Shown: one piece after another, positions 26,076-34,504 of the stretch
Layout of the letters: each line of letters opens with the position of its first letter
Numbering within the stretch: position 1 is the first letter of the stretch
Assembly (NCBI GenBank): GCA_903828145.1
Contig: CAIKKY010000025.1
Location: forward strand, 1 to 34,642
Length of the DNA stretch: 34,642 nt
Reading direction: 5' to 3'
From: an uncultured Hyphomicrobiales bacterium
Lineage (GTDB): Bacteria > Pseudomonadota > Alphaproteobacteria > Rhizobiales > Devosiaceae
Notes under the pieces: generated by a model
Told to the model about the DNA's origin: nothing
The model's database searches: none
The model's input: the letters and a program-made list of their open reading frames with translations, nothing else
Position numbers and translations under genes: made by a program

Positions 26076-26237
26076 AAGGAGTCCTGAAACGGGCAATGAA
26101 AGGGGTGATTAGCCTAGTGGCTACGGATGGGCCGTATTTTAAACCAGCGCGAGCGAAAACGCATCCGCCCCATGCTGGTAATGCTGTCCCTTAGCGCAAA
26201 CAAGCGGGCGGGCGTCTCTGCCCCCCGGTATTCGGTG

Positions 26238-26267
26238 TCGACGGGGCCATGCCGTGCGCGGTAGACT
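26238..26267 (+). promoter_or_regulatory. Candidate promoter for the pyrimidine nucleotidase, leaderless
   Basis: TCGACG (26238-26243) and TAGACT (26262-26267) are 18 bases apart. The -10 ends six bases before the ATG at 26274, and no Shine-Dalgarno sequence is present, which together suggest a leaderless transcript. The -35 match is weak. Confidence 0.35.
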
Positions 26268-26273
26268 GCGCCC

Positions 26274-26960
26274 ATGAACAAATCGCTAAGCCATGTCCGA
26301 GACTGGGTGTTTGACCTCGATAACACGCTCTATCCGCGCGAATGCAACCTCTGGGCACAGATCGACCTGAAGATTTCGGACTATATGGTGGGGCTCACCA
26401 GCCTGCCCTATGCCGAAGCCCGCAGGCTGCAGAAAGACTATTACCGCGACCACGGCACGACGCTGAACGGGCTGATGAAGCTGCATTCGGTTGATCCCGA
26501 TCACTTCCTCACGAGCGTTCACGATATTGATTACAGCCCGGTCGCCGCGCATCCCGAGCTGATTGACGCCATCCGCGCCCTGCCGGGGCGGAAGTTCATT
26601 CTGACCAATGGCGATGTCGGCCATGCCCGCGCCGTGCTGCACCGGTTGGGCGACGCGGAATGCCTGTTCGAGGATATCTTCGATATCCGCGCCATGCAGT
26701 TTCAGCCCAAGCCGCTGAAAGTGGCCTATGAGATGTTTTTTACAACTCATGGCATCGATGCCCGGCAAGCCGCCATGTTCGATGACCTTGAGAAAAACCT
26801 GCTGGTGCCGCACGAGACGGGCATGGTCACCGTGCAGGTCGTCGCGGGCGAAGATTTTGCCCACGATCAGGTCGATTCCTGGGAGCTGGAACAGCGCGGC
26901 GGCGATCACGTGCACCACGTGACGGCCGATCTCTCCGGTTTCCTCAAAGACCTGCCGTAA
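26274..26960 (+). CDS. Pyrimidine 5'-nucleotidase, HAD superfamily
   Basis: A 228-residue HAD phosphatase of the Sdt1-like pyrimidine 5'-nucleotidase family, which dephosphorylates UMP/CMP-type nucleotides. Motif I is FDLDNTLYP (13-21) with nucleophile D14 and acid/base D16. Motif II is ILTNGD (109-114), motif III lysine is near K146 in QPKPLK, and motif IV is MFDDLEKNL (168-176) with the metal-binding aspartates. A helical cap lies between motifs I and II. The ATG has no ribosome binding site, consistent with a leaderless message. The gene converges with the LOG-family gene with only nine bases between stops. The exact substrate is inferred from family. Confidence 0.88.
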   Translation: MNKSLSHVRDWVFDLDNTLYPRECNLWAQIDLKISDYMVGLTSLPYAEARRLQKDYYRDHGTTLNGLMKLHSVDPDHFLTSVHDIDYSPVAAHPELIDAIRALPGRKFILTNGDVGHARAVLHRLGDAECLFEDIFDIRAMQFQPKPLKVAYEMFFTTHGIDARQAAMFDDLEKNLLVPHETGMVTVQVVAGEDFAHDQVDSWELEQRGGDHVHHVTADLSGFLKDLP

Positions 26961-26969
26961 CCGCTAGCG

Positions 26970-27827
26970 CTAAATGCTGCCGGTATCGTGGACCGGGGGC
27001 AAGTGGTAATGGGCGCGGATCACGTCCCAGCCCTCTTCGGCCGTATCAACCACGGTGAACAGCTCCGGGTCTTCGGGCGAAATTGTGCCCGCTTCGGCCA
27101 GCGCGTCGAAGTTGATGATCTTTTTCCAGAAGTCGCCGCCAAACAGCAACAGCGGAATGCGCTCCATGCGGCCGGTCTGGATCAGGGTGAGGGTTTCGAA
27201 AAACTCGTCGAGCGTGCCAAAACCGCCCGGGAAAATCGCCACGGCCCGCGCGCGCATCAGAAAGTGAATCTTGCGCGTTGCGAAATAGTGGAAATTGAAG
27301 CTCAGGCTCGGCGTTACATAGCTGTTGGGCGATTGCTCGTGCGGCAGCACGACGTTGAGCCCCACGCTCGGCGCGCCCACATCGGCGGCACCGCGATTGC
27401 CGGCTTCCATCACTCCCGGACCGCCGCCCGTGACCACGACATAATCGCGAAAATCGAGGCTTTTCGATGTGAGTGAGGCAAAGCGGGCAAAGCGCCGCGC
27501 TTCCTCGTAATAGCGCGAGGCGGCTTCGAGATTGGCTTTCTGCAGCGGGGTACGCGCCGCCCAGGCCGGTTTACCGGGCTCAGGAATGCGCGCGCCGCCG
27601 AACAGAACGACCGTCGAGTTGATGCCGTTTTCGCGCAGGTGGAATTCAGGCTTCAGATATTCGAGCTGCAGGCGGATGCCCCGCGTATCGTCAGAAGTGA
27701 GAAAATCATCGTCGGCAAAGGCGAGCCGGTAGGACGAGGATGCCGTCTGCGGCGTATCGGGCACATGTCTTGCAACATCCACGTCTTCAAGCGAGGTTCT
27801 CAAGGGCGTGTGGCGGCGTCTCGCCAT
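26970..27827 (-). CDS. LOG-family (TIGR00730) nucleotide phosphoribohydrolase-like protein
   Basis: A 285-residue Rossmann-fold protein, often misnamed lysine decarboxylase. The two family motifs are GGGPGVMEAGNRGA (134-147) and PGGFGTLDEFFE (200-211), which bind the nucleotide and carry the catalytic glutamate and arginine; such enzymes release the base from nucleoside monophosphates such as AMP. ATG 27827 has GGAG eight bases upstream and replaces a longer frame that begins at 27887. The N-terminal 60 residues extend beyond the smallest LOG proteins. It is divergent from dapD. Whether its product here is a cytokinin-like base or a salvage product is not known. Confidence 0.88.
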   Translation of the reverse strand: MARRRHTPLRTSLEDVDVARHVPDTPQTASSSYRLAFADDDFLTSDDTRGIRLQLEYLKPEFHLRENGINSTVVLFGGARIPEPGKPAWAARTPLQKANLEAASRYYEEARRFARFASLTSKSLDFRDYVVVTGGGPGVMEAGNRGAADVGAPSVGLNVVLPHEQSPNSYVTPSLSFNFHYFATRKIHFLMRARAVAIFPGGFGTLDEFFETLTLIQTGRMERIPLLLFGGDFWKKIINFDALAEAGTISPEDPELFTVVDTAEEGWDVIRAHYHLPPVHDTGSI

Positions 27828-27880
27828 GGCGGCAACTCCAATCGGGGGCTGAACTCTACCGCGCGCGCGGTTAAGGATCG

Positions 27881-27908
27881 TTGACACAGGGGGACGGGCG
27901 GATAATGT
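27881..27908 (+). promoter_or_regulatory. Promoter for dapD-dapE
   Basis: A perfect TTGACA (27881-27886) is followed after 16 bases by TAATGT (27903-27908). The dapD start lies 27 bases downstream, with GGGGAG as ribosome binding site. Confidence 0.7.
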
Positions 27909-27935
27909 CCCGCCCGATCAACGGGGAGACAGCTC

Positions 27936-28778
27936 ATGGCATTTGACGATCTGGCGCGCGAGATCGATGCCGCCTTCGAGAAGCGGGCAGACATCAGTTT
28001 TTCGACCAAAGGCGCGGTCCGCGACGCGGTCGATACGGCGCTGAACCTGCTCGACAGCGGCAAGGCTCGGGTGGCCGAAAAGGGCGCATCGGGCTGGGTT
28101 GTCAACCAATGGCTCAAAAAAGCGGTGCTCCTGAGCTTTCGGCTCAACGACAACCAGTTGATTGCGGGCGCGCCGGGTGGTGCGTCGTGGTGGGACAAGG
28201 TGCCCTCGAAGTTCGACGGCTGGGACGAAAGCACCTATCGCGCCGCCGGGTTCCGTTCGGTGCCGGGCGCCGTGGTGCGGCGGTCGGCGTTTATCGCGAA
28301 AAACGTGGTGCTGATGCCGAGTTTCGTCAACCTCGGCGCCTATGTTGATGAAGGCACCATGGTTGATACCTGGGTGACCATCGGCAGTTGCGCGCAGATT
28401 GGCAAAAACGTGCATGTGTCGGGCGGCGTCGGTATTGGCGGCGTGCTCGAGCCGCTGCAGGCCGGGCCGGTGATCATTGAAGACAACTGCTTCATCGGCG
28501 CGCGCTCCGAAGTGGTCGAAGGCGTGGTCGTGGGCGAAGGCTCAGTGATCTCGATGGGCGTGTTCATCGGCGCCTCGACCAAGATCGTCGATCGCGCCAC
28601 GGGCGAAGTGCATGTGGGCAAGGTGCCGCCCTATTCGGTGGTGGTCTCGGGCAGCCTGCCCGGCAAGCCGCTGCCCAATGGCGAGCCGGGGCCGAACCTC
28701 TATTGTGCGGTCATCGTCAAGCGCGTGGACGAACAGACGCGCTCGAAGACCTCGATCAACGACCTGCTGCGCGATTGA
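27936..28778 (+). CDS. dapD: 2,3,4,5-tetrahydropyridine-2,6-dicarboxylate N-succinyltransferase
   Basis: A 280-residue acyltransferase of the succinylase route to lysine and meso-diaminopimelate; it transfers succinyl from succinyl-CoA to tetrahydrodipicolinate. An N-terminal helical domain (1-110) is followed by a left-handed beta-helix of hexapeptide repeats (about 115-250). The family signature [16 protein letters not shown] is at 131-146 and [20 protein letters not shown] follows at 151-170. The start ATG 27936 has GGGGAG seven bases upstream. dapE follows after 17 bases, so the pair forms a pathway operon driven by the promoter at 27881. Confidence 0.97.
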   Translation: MAFDDLAREIDAAFEKRADISFSTKGAVRDAVDTALNLLDSGKARVAEKGASGWVVNQWLKKAVLLSFRLNDNQLIAGAPGGASWWDKVPSKFDGWDESTYRAAGFRSVPGAVVRRSAFIAKNVVLMPSFVNLGAYVDEGTMVDTWVTIGSCAQIGKNVHVSGGVGIGGVLEPLQAGPVIIEDNCFIGARSEVVEGVVVGEGSVISMGVFIGASTKIVDRATGEVHVGKVPPYSVVVSGSLPGKPLPNGEPGPNLYCAVIVKRVDEQTRSKTSINDLLRD

Positions 28779-28795
28779 ACGCCCGAGGGCCCGCC

Positions 28796-29953
28796 GTGAA
28801 CGACCGTATCGATCCTGCCGGGCTTTTGGCCGATCTCATCCGCTGTCCCTCGGTCACGCCCGAGACGGCGGGGGTGCTGGACATCATCGAGCAGGCCCTG
28901 CGGCCTCTCGGCTTCGATATTACGCGCCTGCGGTTTGAGGGCGACGGGTCCTATCCCGTCGACAATCTGTTTGCCACGCGGCGGCGCGCGGGCCGGCACC
29001 TGCTGTTCAACGGGCATACCGATGTGGTGCCGCCCGGCGATGCGGCGCTCTGGACCCATCCGCCCTTTTCGGCCCATGTCGAAAACGGGCTGATTTTTGG
29101 GCGCGGCGCGGCCGATATGAAAAGCGGCGTCGCGGCCTTCATCGCGGCCGCAGCGCGGGCTGTCGCCTCAGGCGCAGCCGATCAGGGCACGCTCTCCATC
29201 GCCATCACGAACGATGAGGAAGCGGACTCGATCAACGGCACGGAAAAGCTGATGGCCTGGGCCCATGCACAGGGCCACCGCTTCGATTTTGCCATTGTGG
29301 GCGAACCAAGCGCCACGACACGCGTCGGCGACAGTATCAAGCTGGGGCGGCGCGGCTCGTTCAACGGGCAGATCAGCCTTGCCGGTGTGCAGGGCCATGT
29401 GGCCTATCCCGATCGGGCGAAAAACCCCCTGCCCGCCGCTGCCGCGCTGATGACTGCGCTCTCAGGCCCGCTCGATCAGGGCACCGCGTTTTTCCCGGCT
29501 TCCAACCTCGAATTCACCTCGGCGGATGTCGGCAACACGACGACCAATGTCATTCCGGCGCAGGTGCTGTTGCGGTTCAACGTGCGCTATAATGATGGCT
29601 TTTCGCCCGAAAGCCTCAAGGCCGACCTCGAGCGCCGCATGGCGCTGGTTGACCTTCAGGGCTGCACCGCCCGGCTCAGTGTTGTCGGGCGCCCGTCGCG
29701 ATCCTTCGTGTCACCGCTCGGCGGCGGGGTCGAACGCCTCATTGCAACGATCACGGCAGAGACCGGATCGGCGCCTGAACTCTCAACCGCCGGGGGCACG
29801 TCGGACGCGCGCTTCATTGCGCCTTTTTGCCCGGTGGTGGAGTTCGGCCTCCCCGGCTCCACGCTCCATCAGGCCAATGAGCATGTGCGGCTCGTTGATG
29901 TTGAGGCCCTTTGCGCACTCTATGCCCGGTTCATTGGCGATTATTTCGGCTGA
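28796..29953 (+). CDS. dapE: Succinyl-diaminopimelate desuccinylase
   Basis: A 385-residue M20-family metallohydrolase that removes succinate from N-succinyl-LL-diaminopimelate. I chose the GTG at 28796, with AGGG seven bases upstream, because it gives the typical start just ahead of LLADLIRCPSVTPETAG; a longer frame beginning at 28703 would overlap dapD. Metal-site residues are visible: FNGHTDVVPPGD (H74, D76), GAADMKSG (D107), NDEEAD (E141, E142) and the C-terminal STLHQANEHV (H358, H363). It follows dapD directly, two steps later in the same pathway, with the aminotransferase step encoded elsewhere. Confidence 0.96.
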   Translation: MNDRIDPAGLLADLIRCPSVTPETAGVLDIIEQALRPLGFDITRLRFEGDGSYPVDNLFATRRRAGRHLLFNGHTDVVPPGDAALWTHPPFSAHVENGLIFGRGAADMKSGVAAFIAAAARAVASGAADQGTLSIAITNDEEADSINGTEKLMAWAHAQGHRFDFAIVGEPSATTRVGDSIKLGRRGSFNGQISLAGVQGHVAYPDRAKNPLPAAAALMTALSGPLDQGTAFFPASNLEFTSADVGNTTTNVIPAQVLLRFNVRYNDGFSPESLKADLERRMALVDLQGCTARLSVVGRPSRSFVSPLGGGVERLIATITAETGSAPELSTAGGTSDARFIAPFCPVVEFGLPGSTLHQANEHVRLVDVEALCALYARFIGDYFG

Positions 29954-30021
29954 ACCGCTAAGGCTTGTGCTTCAGGGCCCGGGCCTCTACATGCACCAGT
30001 CAAGCGTCAAAGGATTGTGAC

Positions 30022-30573
30022 TTGGCCGAAACCCGCCGCCCGTTCATCGCTGAATTCCGCTCCGCGATGCGGGGCATTGTTGCGCTGCTCGGTGGCGACC
30101 GCGCCGCGCCGCGCTATTTCGATTTCTCCCCCGCCGGGGTCGCGGGCAGCTTCGTGCCCGTCCTGGTCGTCGCTGTGCTCGAAATGATCGAGCAGATGGC
30201 CATCGGCATGGCCGCACCCGGCGATATCACCCGCAGCGCCGTGCAGACGGGCATCATTTACGCCGTTTTCATCGGCTCAACGGCGCTCCTCCTCCTGGCC
30301 ATCGGCCGACGCGATGCGTTCCGGCCGTTCCTTGTCACCTATAACTGGGTGAACGCGGCGCTGACGATGGTGATCGGGCTGTTGATGATGGCCGGATTCA
30401 TGGTGGCCATGGCGCTCGCCTTTGTGGGCACGCTGGTGATGATCATCAACATCGGGCGGCTGATCATGACCCTGAAGCCCGGGCAGGTCGCCATGCTACT
30501 GATTACGCAGGTGATTGGCGGGGCAGTTTCGCTGCTGATTATTTCGTCGCTTTACGCGGTGCCGCTGTCGTAA
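30022..30573 (+). CDS. Hypothetical integral membrane protein
   Basis: A 183-residue protein I do not recognise by name. A TTG at 30022 with AAAGGA seven bases upstream is the best start; an in-frame ATG at 29965 gives an N-terminus with no family character. After a basic cytoplasmic stretch (about 1-35) there are four or five hydrophobic segments: VPVLVVAVLEMIEQMAIGM, a segment with GIIYAVFIGSTALLLLAIG, LTMVIGLLMMAGFMVAMALA with LVMIINIGRLIM, and a last one near the C-terminus. It is about 70 bases after dapE in the same direction and may be co-transcribed with it. Its last 22 bases overlap the convergent truA gene. Confidence 0.75.
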   Translation: MAETRRPFIAEFRSAMRGIVALLGGDRAAPRYFDFSPAGVAGSFVPVLVVAVLEMIEQMAIGMAAPGDITRSAVQTGIIYAVFIGSTALLLLAIGRRDAFRPFLVTYNWVNAALTMVIGLLMMAGFMVAMALAFVGTLVMIINIGRLIMTLKPGQVAMLLITQVIGGAVSLLIISSLYAVPLS

Positions 30574-31304
30574 TCGACGGCCATGAAATAGAGCCCATCG
30601 GGCGGGGCCAGCGGCCCGCAGCGCGCGCGGTCCTGTGCATCGAGCGCAGCCCGGAAATCCTCGGGGCTCCAGCGCCCCTCGCCCACGAGCTTCAGTGACC
30701 CCACCATCGAGCGCACCTGCGAATGCAGGAAGCTCCGCGCTTTGGCCCCAATGCGGATCAGCTCGCCGTCGCGCGTGACGGTAAACTCATCAAGCGTGCG
30801 CAGCGGCGACCTGGCCTGACATTCAGCGGCGCGGAACGTAGTGAAATCGTGGAAGCCAAGAATGCGCCCGGCAGCATCGGCCATGGCTGCACTATCGAGC
30901 GGCTTGGGCACATGCCAGACCTTGCCCGCCTCAAGGGCCGGGCGCCCGCGCCGGTTGAGGATCAGATAGTCATAGCGCCGCGCCGTGGCCGAAAACCGGG
31001 CCTCGAATGTATCGGGTACCGCCTCAACCGCCACAATGGCGACCGGGTGCGGCTTGGTGTGGAAGTTCAGGGCCTGCCCAATCCTGAACGGATCGCGCGC
31101 CTGCACCAGGTCAAAGCTCACCACCTGGCCGCGCGCATGCACCCCGGCATCGGTTCGACCAGCGGCCTGAATCACCACCTTTTCGCCGGAAAAGCGTTCA
31201 ATGGCCTCTTCAACCACCTGCTGCACCGAAAGCTGGTTGGCCTGCCGTTGCCAGCCGCAAAACGGCCGCCCGTCATATTCGATAACCAGCCGGTAGCGCG
31301 CCAT
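30552..31304 (-). CDS. truA: tRNA pseudouridine(38-40) synthase
   Basis: A 250-residue enzyme that converts uridines 38-40 in the tRNA anticodon arm to pseudouridine. The catalytic aspartate is D52 in AAGRTDAGVHARGQ (47-60), and the N-terminal IEYDGRPFCGWQRQ (8-21) is a family hallmark. The start ATG shares one base with the fmt stop (TGATG at 31306-31302), so it is translated by re-initiation after fmt. It is the last gene of def-fmt-truA. Its 3' end overlaps the convergent membrane protein gene by 22 bases. Confidence 0.97.
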   Translation of the reverse strand: MARYRLVIEYDGRPFCGWQRQANQLSVQQVVEEAIERFSGEKVVIQAAGRTDAGVHARGQVVSFDLVQARDPFRIGQALNFHTKPHPVAIVAVEAVPDTFEARFSATARRYDYLILNRRGRPALEAGKVWHVPKPLDSAAMADAAGRILGFHDFTTFRAAECQARSPLRTLDEFTVTRDGELIRIGAKARSFLHSQVRSMVGSLKLVGEGRWSPEDFRAALDAQDRARCGPLAPPDGLYFMAVDYDSGTA

Positions 31305-32224
31305 CAGCTCACGCGGGGCGGCAAGGCGCCCGCGCCGCGCAGGAAGGTCGCGGCATCCATGACTCCCTTGCCCTCGCGCTGCACTTCGGTGATGCGCACG
31401 GCGCCATCGGCACAGCCCAGGGTGAGGTTGGACCCAAGCGCGCCGGGCGCAAGCGTGTCCGCAGCGCGCTGGGCGCGCAACGCCTTGACGCGCGTCGGCT
31501 GCCCGTTGAGCACCAGCTCGAACCAGGCGCCGGGAAAGGGCGAGAGCCCGCGGATGCGGTTATGCACCTCGGCGGCCGGGCGGGTGAAATCAAGCCGCGC
31601 CTCGGCCTTGGTGATCTTTTCGGCGTAAGTGACGCCGGTTTCGGCCTGCGGGGTAAAGGTCAACGAACCGCGCTCGAGCGCCGCCAGGGCGCGCACCATC
31701 AGGTCGGCACCCACCAGCATCATGCGGTCATGCAATTCGCCGGCCGTCAGATCGGGTTCAATCGGCATCTCGTCAACCAGCCCGATGGGGCCGGTATCAA
31801 GGCCTTCTTCCATCTGCATCACCATCACCCCGGTGCGCGTATCGCCCGCAAGTACCGCCCGCTGGATCGGGGCGGCCCCGCGCCAGCGCGGCAGCAGCGA
31901 GCCATGCAGATTGAGGCAGCCGAGCGCGGGCAGCGCGAGAATGGCAGGCGGCAGGATCAGCCCATAGGCGACCACCACGGCCACATCGGCTCCATGGGCG
32001 GCAAAGCGCGGCGCGGCCTCCTCATCGCGCAGGGTGCGGGGAGTGAACACCGGAATGCCGAAGCCTTCGGCGGCGAGGTGCACCGGCGATTTGCGCTCGG
32101 CCTGTCCGCGGCCTGCCGGCTTCGGCGCGCGCGTATAGACGGCGACCACCTCGTGCCCGGCCCCGATGATTTCAGTCAGGGTCGGCACCGCAAAATCGGG
32201 TGTGCCCATGAAAATGATCTTCAT
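31304..32224 (-). CDS. fmt: Methionyl-tRNA formyltransferase
   Basis: A 306-residue enzyme that formylates initiator Met-tRNA using 10-formyltetrahydrofolate. ATG 32224 is chosen because GGGGAG lies seven bases upstream; an in-frame GTG at 32239 would add five residues. The N-terminal Rossmann domain begins [12 protein letters not shown]. Catalytic residues are N105, H107 ([17 protein letters not shown]) and D143 ([10 protein letters not shown]). The C-terminal domain of about 100 residues binds tRNA. It follows def by 25 bases and is fused translationally to truA. The def-fmt pairing is nearly universal in bacteria. Confidence 0.97.
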   Translation of the reverse strand: MKIIFMGTPDFAVPTLTEIIGAGHEVVAVYTRAPKPAGRGQAERKSPVHLAAEGFGIPVFTPRTLRDEEAAPRFAAHGADVAVVVAYGLILPPAILALPALGCLNLHGSLLPRWRGAAPIQRAVLAGDTRTGVMVMQMEEGLDTGPIGLVDEMPIEPDLTAGELHDRMMLVGADLMVRALAALERGSLTFTPQAETGVTYAEKITKAEARLDFTRPAAEVHNRIRGLSPFPGAWFELVLNGQPTRVKALRAQRAADTLAPGALGSNLTLGCADGAVRITEVQREGKGVMDAATFLRGAGALPPRVS

Positions 32225-32249
32225 TCGGGCACTCCCCACAGGCGGCGGA

Positions 32250-32762
32250 TCAGGTGGCGCGACGCGCCTGCTTCTGGAACTTCTTGAGCACGCGGTCGCG
32301 CTTCAGCCGCGAGAGGTAATCAATATAGAGCACGCCATCGAGGTGATCGAGTTCATGCTGGATACAGATCGCCAGCCGGTCTTCGGCGTGGCGCTCGACC
32401 ACTTCGCCAGTAAGATCGGTATAGCGCACCGTGACTTCCGCCGGCCGCTCGACCTCGTAATAGAGTTCGGGGATCGAGAGGCAGCCTTCCTCGGTCGTCA
32501 CTGTATCGTCGGAATAGGCCAGAATTTCGGGGTTGATCATCACGATCGGATCGCGGGCCGCCCCATCGGGGGCGAGATCCATGACGACGATCCGGTGCAG
32601 CTCGCCGATCTGCGGTGCGGCAAGGCCGATCCCCGGCGCGTCATACATGGTGTCGAGCATATCCTGCGCCAGCGCCTTGATGGCATCGTCGATCTTTTCA
32701 ATCGGCTCGGCAATGGCGCGCAGGCGCTCGTCGGGCAGGGTGAGGATGGGGCGCTTGGCCAT
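32250..32762 (-). CDS. def: Peptide deformylase
   Basis: A 170-residue metalloenzyme that removes the formyl group from new protein chains. The three family motifs are present: [10 protein letters not shown] (44-53), EGCLSIP with metal ligand C94, and QHELDHLDG (135-143) with metal ligands H136 and H140 and catalytic E137. The length is typical of type 1 deformylases. It is the first gene of def-fmt-truA, with a promoter at 32794-32823, and is divergent from rmuC. A lysine/arginine-rich tail (KKFQKQARR) ends the protein. Confidence 0.97.
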   Translation of the reverse strand: MAKRPILTLPDERLRAIAEPIEKIDDAIKALAQDMLDTMYDAPGIGLAAPQIGELHRIVVMDLAPDGAARDPIVMINPEILAYSDDTVTTEEGCLSIPELYYEVERPAEVTVRYTDLTGEVVERHAEDRLAICIQHELDHLDGVLYIDYLSRLKRDRVLKKFQKQARRAT

Positions 32763-32793
32763 GAAGAGAGAGTCCTTTTGCGGGCGTGCGCGC

Positions 32794-32823
32794 TGAATAT
32801 GGTATTTCGCGCCAAAGGGTCAA
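32794..32823 (-). promoter_or_regulatory. Promoter for def-fmt-truA
   Basis: On the minus strand TTGACC (32823-32818) is followed after 18 bases by TATTCA (32799-32794). A transcript would start about 25 bases before the def ATG (32762). Confidence 0.6.
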
Positions 32824-32893
32824 CAGACAGCGCGAACAAAAGGGCAACCGAATCGGGTAGTGTCGGCCCTGTACGTGAGCCAATGGAGAGGTC

Positions 32894-34000
32894 ATGAGTT
32901 CCGAACCCCTGCTTTTGGGCGCTGTGGCGCTTGTCGGGCTCCTGCTCGTTATTGCCATCGGGCTCATTGCCCGCCAATCGCGCGAAGCCGCCGAGGTCCG
33001 GGCGCGCAGCGCCGAGGCCGAGCGTTACATGGCCGATCTCGTCCGCACCCAATCGGAAATGACCGGGCGCATGCAGACCATGGCCGAAATCTTCGGCTCG
33101 CGCACATCCGATCTCGCGCGGCTCGTGAACGACCGGCTCGACAGCCAGGGCCAGCGGCTCGGCCAGGCCATGCAGGACAGTTCGAAAATGACCACCGACA
33201 GCCTCAGCAAGCTGCAGGAGCGGCTGGCGGTGATCGACAGGGCGCAGAGCAATATCACCCAGCTTTCGCAGGATGTGGTGTCGCTGCAGGCAATCCTCGC
33301 CAACAAGCAGACGCGCGGCGCCTTTGGGCAGGGCCGGATGGAATCGATCATCGCCGATGGGCTAGCGCCGAACGCCTTCCAGTTTCAGGCGACGCTGAGC
33401 AATGGCCGGCGGCCCGATGCGCTGGTGTTCATGCCCAATGGCGCCCCGGCGCTGGTGATCGACGCCAAATTCCCGCTCGAAAGCTGGCAGCGGCTGGGCG
33501 TGGCCGAAACCACGGAGGACGCCCGCGCCGCCTCGACCAGCTTCCGCTCGGATATGGCGATCCACGTCAAAACCATTGCTGAAAACTACCTGATCCCCGG
33601 CGAAACCGCCGACACCGCCTTCCTCTTCGTGCCGTCGGAATCCATCTTTGCCGATCTGCATGAACGGTTTGAGGACGTGGTGCAGAAAGGGCTGAAATCA
33701 CGCGTCGTGATTGTCTCGCCCGCCATTTTAATGCTCTCGATTCAAGTGGTGCAGGCGCTGTTGCGCGATGTGCGCATGCGCGAGGAAGCGCACAAAATTC
33801 AGAAGGAAGTGCGCGAGCTTCTGGCCGATATGACGCGGCTTGATGAGCGTGTGCACAAGCTGCAGACGCATTTCACGCAAGCCAGCAACGACATTGGCGA
33901 CATCATGACTTCATCGGGCAAAGTCACCCGCCGCGGCGAACGCATTGCCTCCATGGAGTTCGACGACACCCCACCCCCCGCGCAACTGGCGGGGGAGTAA
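32894..34000 (+). CDS. rmuC: DNA recombination protein RmuC
   Basis: A 368-residue protein of the RmuC family, which limits DNA inversions and rearrangements in E. coli and has a PD-(D/E)XK nuclease-like core. An N-terminal membrane anchor (about 7-26) is followed by a long coiled coil (27-140), then RGAFGQGRME (141-150). The putative catalytic core has P174-D175 and D190-x-K192 in VIDAKFPLESW. A C-terminal helical region includes KEVRELLADMTRLDERV. The ATG at 32894 has GGAGAGG closely upstream. It is divergent from def, as is common in Hyphomicrobiales. The biochemical activity is not well established for the family. Confidence 0.94.
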   Translation: MSSEPLLLGAVALVGLLLVIAIGLIARQSREAAEVRARSAEAERYMADLVRTQSEMTGRMQTMAEIFGSRTSDLARLVNDRLDSQGQRLGQAMQDSSKMTTDSLSKLQERLAVIDRAQSNITQLSQDVVSLQAILANKQTRGAFGQGRMESIIADGLAPNAFQFQATLSNGRRPDALVFMPNGAPALVIDAKFPLESWQRLGVAETTEDARAASTSFRSDMAIHVKTIAENYLIPGETADTAFLFVPSESIFADLHERFEDVVQKGLKSRVVIVSPAILMLSIQVVQALLRDVRMREEAHKIQKEVRELLADMTRLDERVHKLQTHFTQASNDIGDIMTSSGKVTRRGERIASMEFDDTPPPAQLAGE

Positions 34001-34053
34001 GAGGAAGGGAGAGGGGGGCAATTTGCCGTACTGGCCGCGAACAGGCCAAGACG

Positions 34054-34082
34054 TTGCAGAGATACGCTTTAACGCTTATATT
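34054..34082 (+). promoter_or_regulatory. Candidate promoter for the DUF3800 gene
   Basis: TTGCAG (34054-34059) and TATATT (34077-34082) are separated by 17 bases. The TTG start of the DUF3800 gene is 50 bases downstream, with GGAG just before it. Confidence 0.5.
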
Positions 34083-34132
34083 CAGACGGTGGGCCACACA
34101 CGTGGACTAGCAGTCGCTGTCTGGAGTTTGAG

Positions 34133-34504
34133 TTGTCAGCCTTTTCTGACTTCGTGGTCTTCGCTGATGAAAGTGGTGACCACGGAATGGCATCCATCGA
34201 TGCAGACTACCCCGTGTTCGTACTTGTGTTCTGCCTTATGCGGAAGGCCGTATACACATCCCGTTTCATACCGGAACTCCATGGGCTGAAGTTCCGTTTT
34301 TGGGGACATGACTCCGTTGTGCTCCACGAACATGATATCCGGATGGAGACCGGCCCGTTTGGTGTTCTCCGCTCAGATCGGGCACTCCGACATGACTTCT
34401 ACGATGCCCTGAATGAGTTGCTTGTTTCTACAGAAGCGGAATTCATTGTCGCGTTGGTCGACAAACCGAAGCACCGATCTAGATACCCAGACCCTTGGAA
34501 CTGA
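34133..34504 (+). pseudogene. DUF3800 protein gene truncated by an IS3-family insertion
   Basis: The frame encodes 123 residues from a TTG at 34133 with GGAG about seven bases upstream. The N-terminal motif VVFADESGDHG (8-18) is the DUF3800 signature (usually [F/Y]xDESGD), part of an RNase H-like fold found in mobile and defence-linked genes. Complete DUF3800 proteins are usually around 220-300 residues, so the C-terminal half is missing. The frame breaks exactly at the IS end: the TGA stop (34502-34504) is the first three bases of the element's terminal repeat. The rest of the gene may lie beyond the element outside the window. The molecular function of the family is unknown. Confidence 0.8.

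Noticed and set aside
24861-26087. A 408-codon open frame antisense to the MFS transporter
   Set aside because: The product is strongly polar and low-complexity (E, R, Q, D), mirroring the hydrophobic codons of the transporter; no family features.
33974-33997. C-rich/G-rich hairpin at the end of rmuC as a terminator
   Set aside because: The stem is inside the coding end and no T-run follows on either strand.
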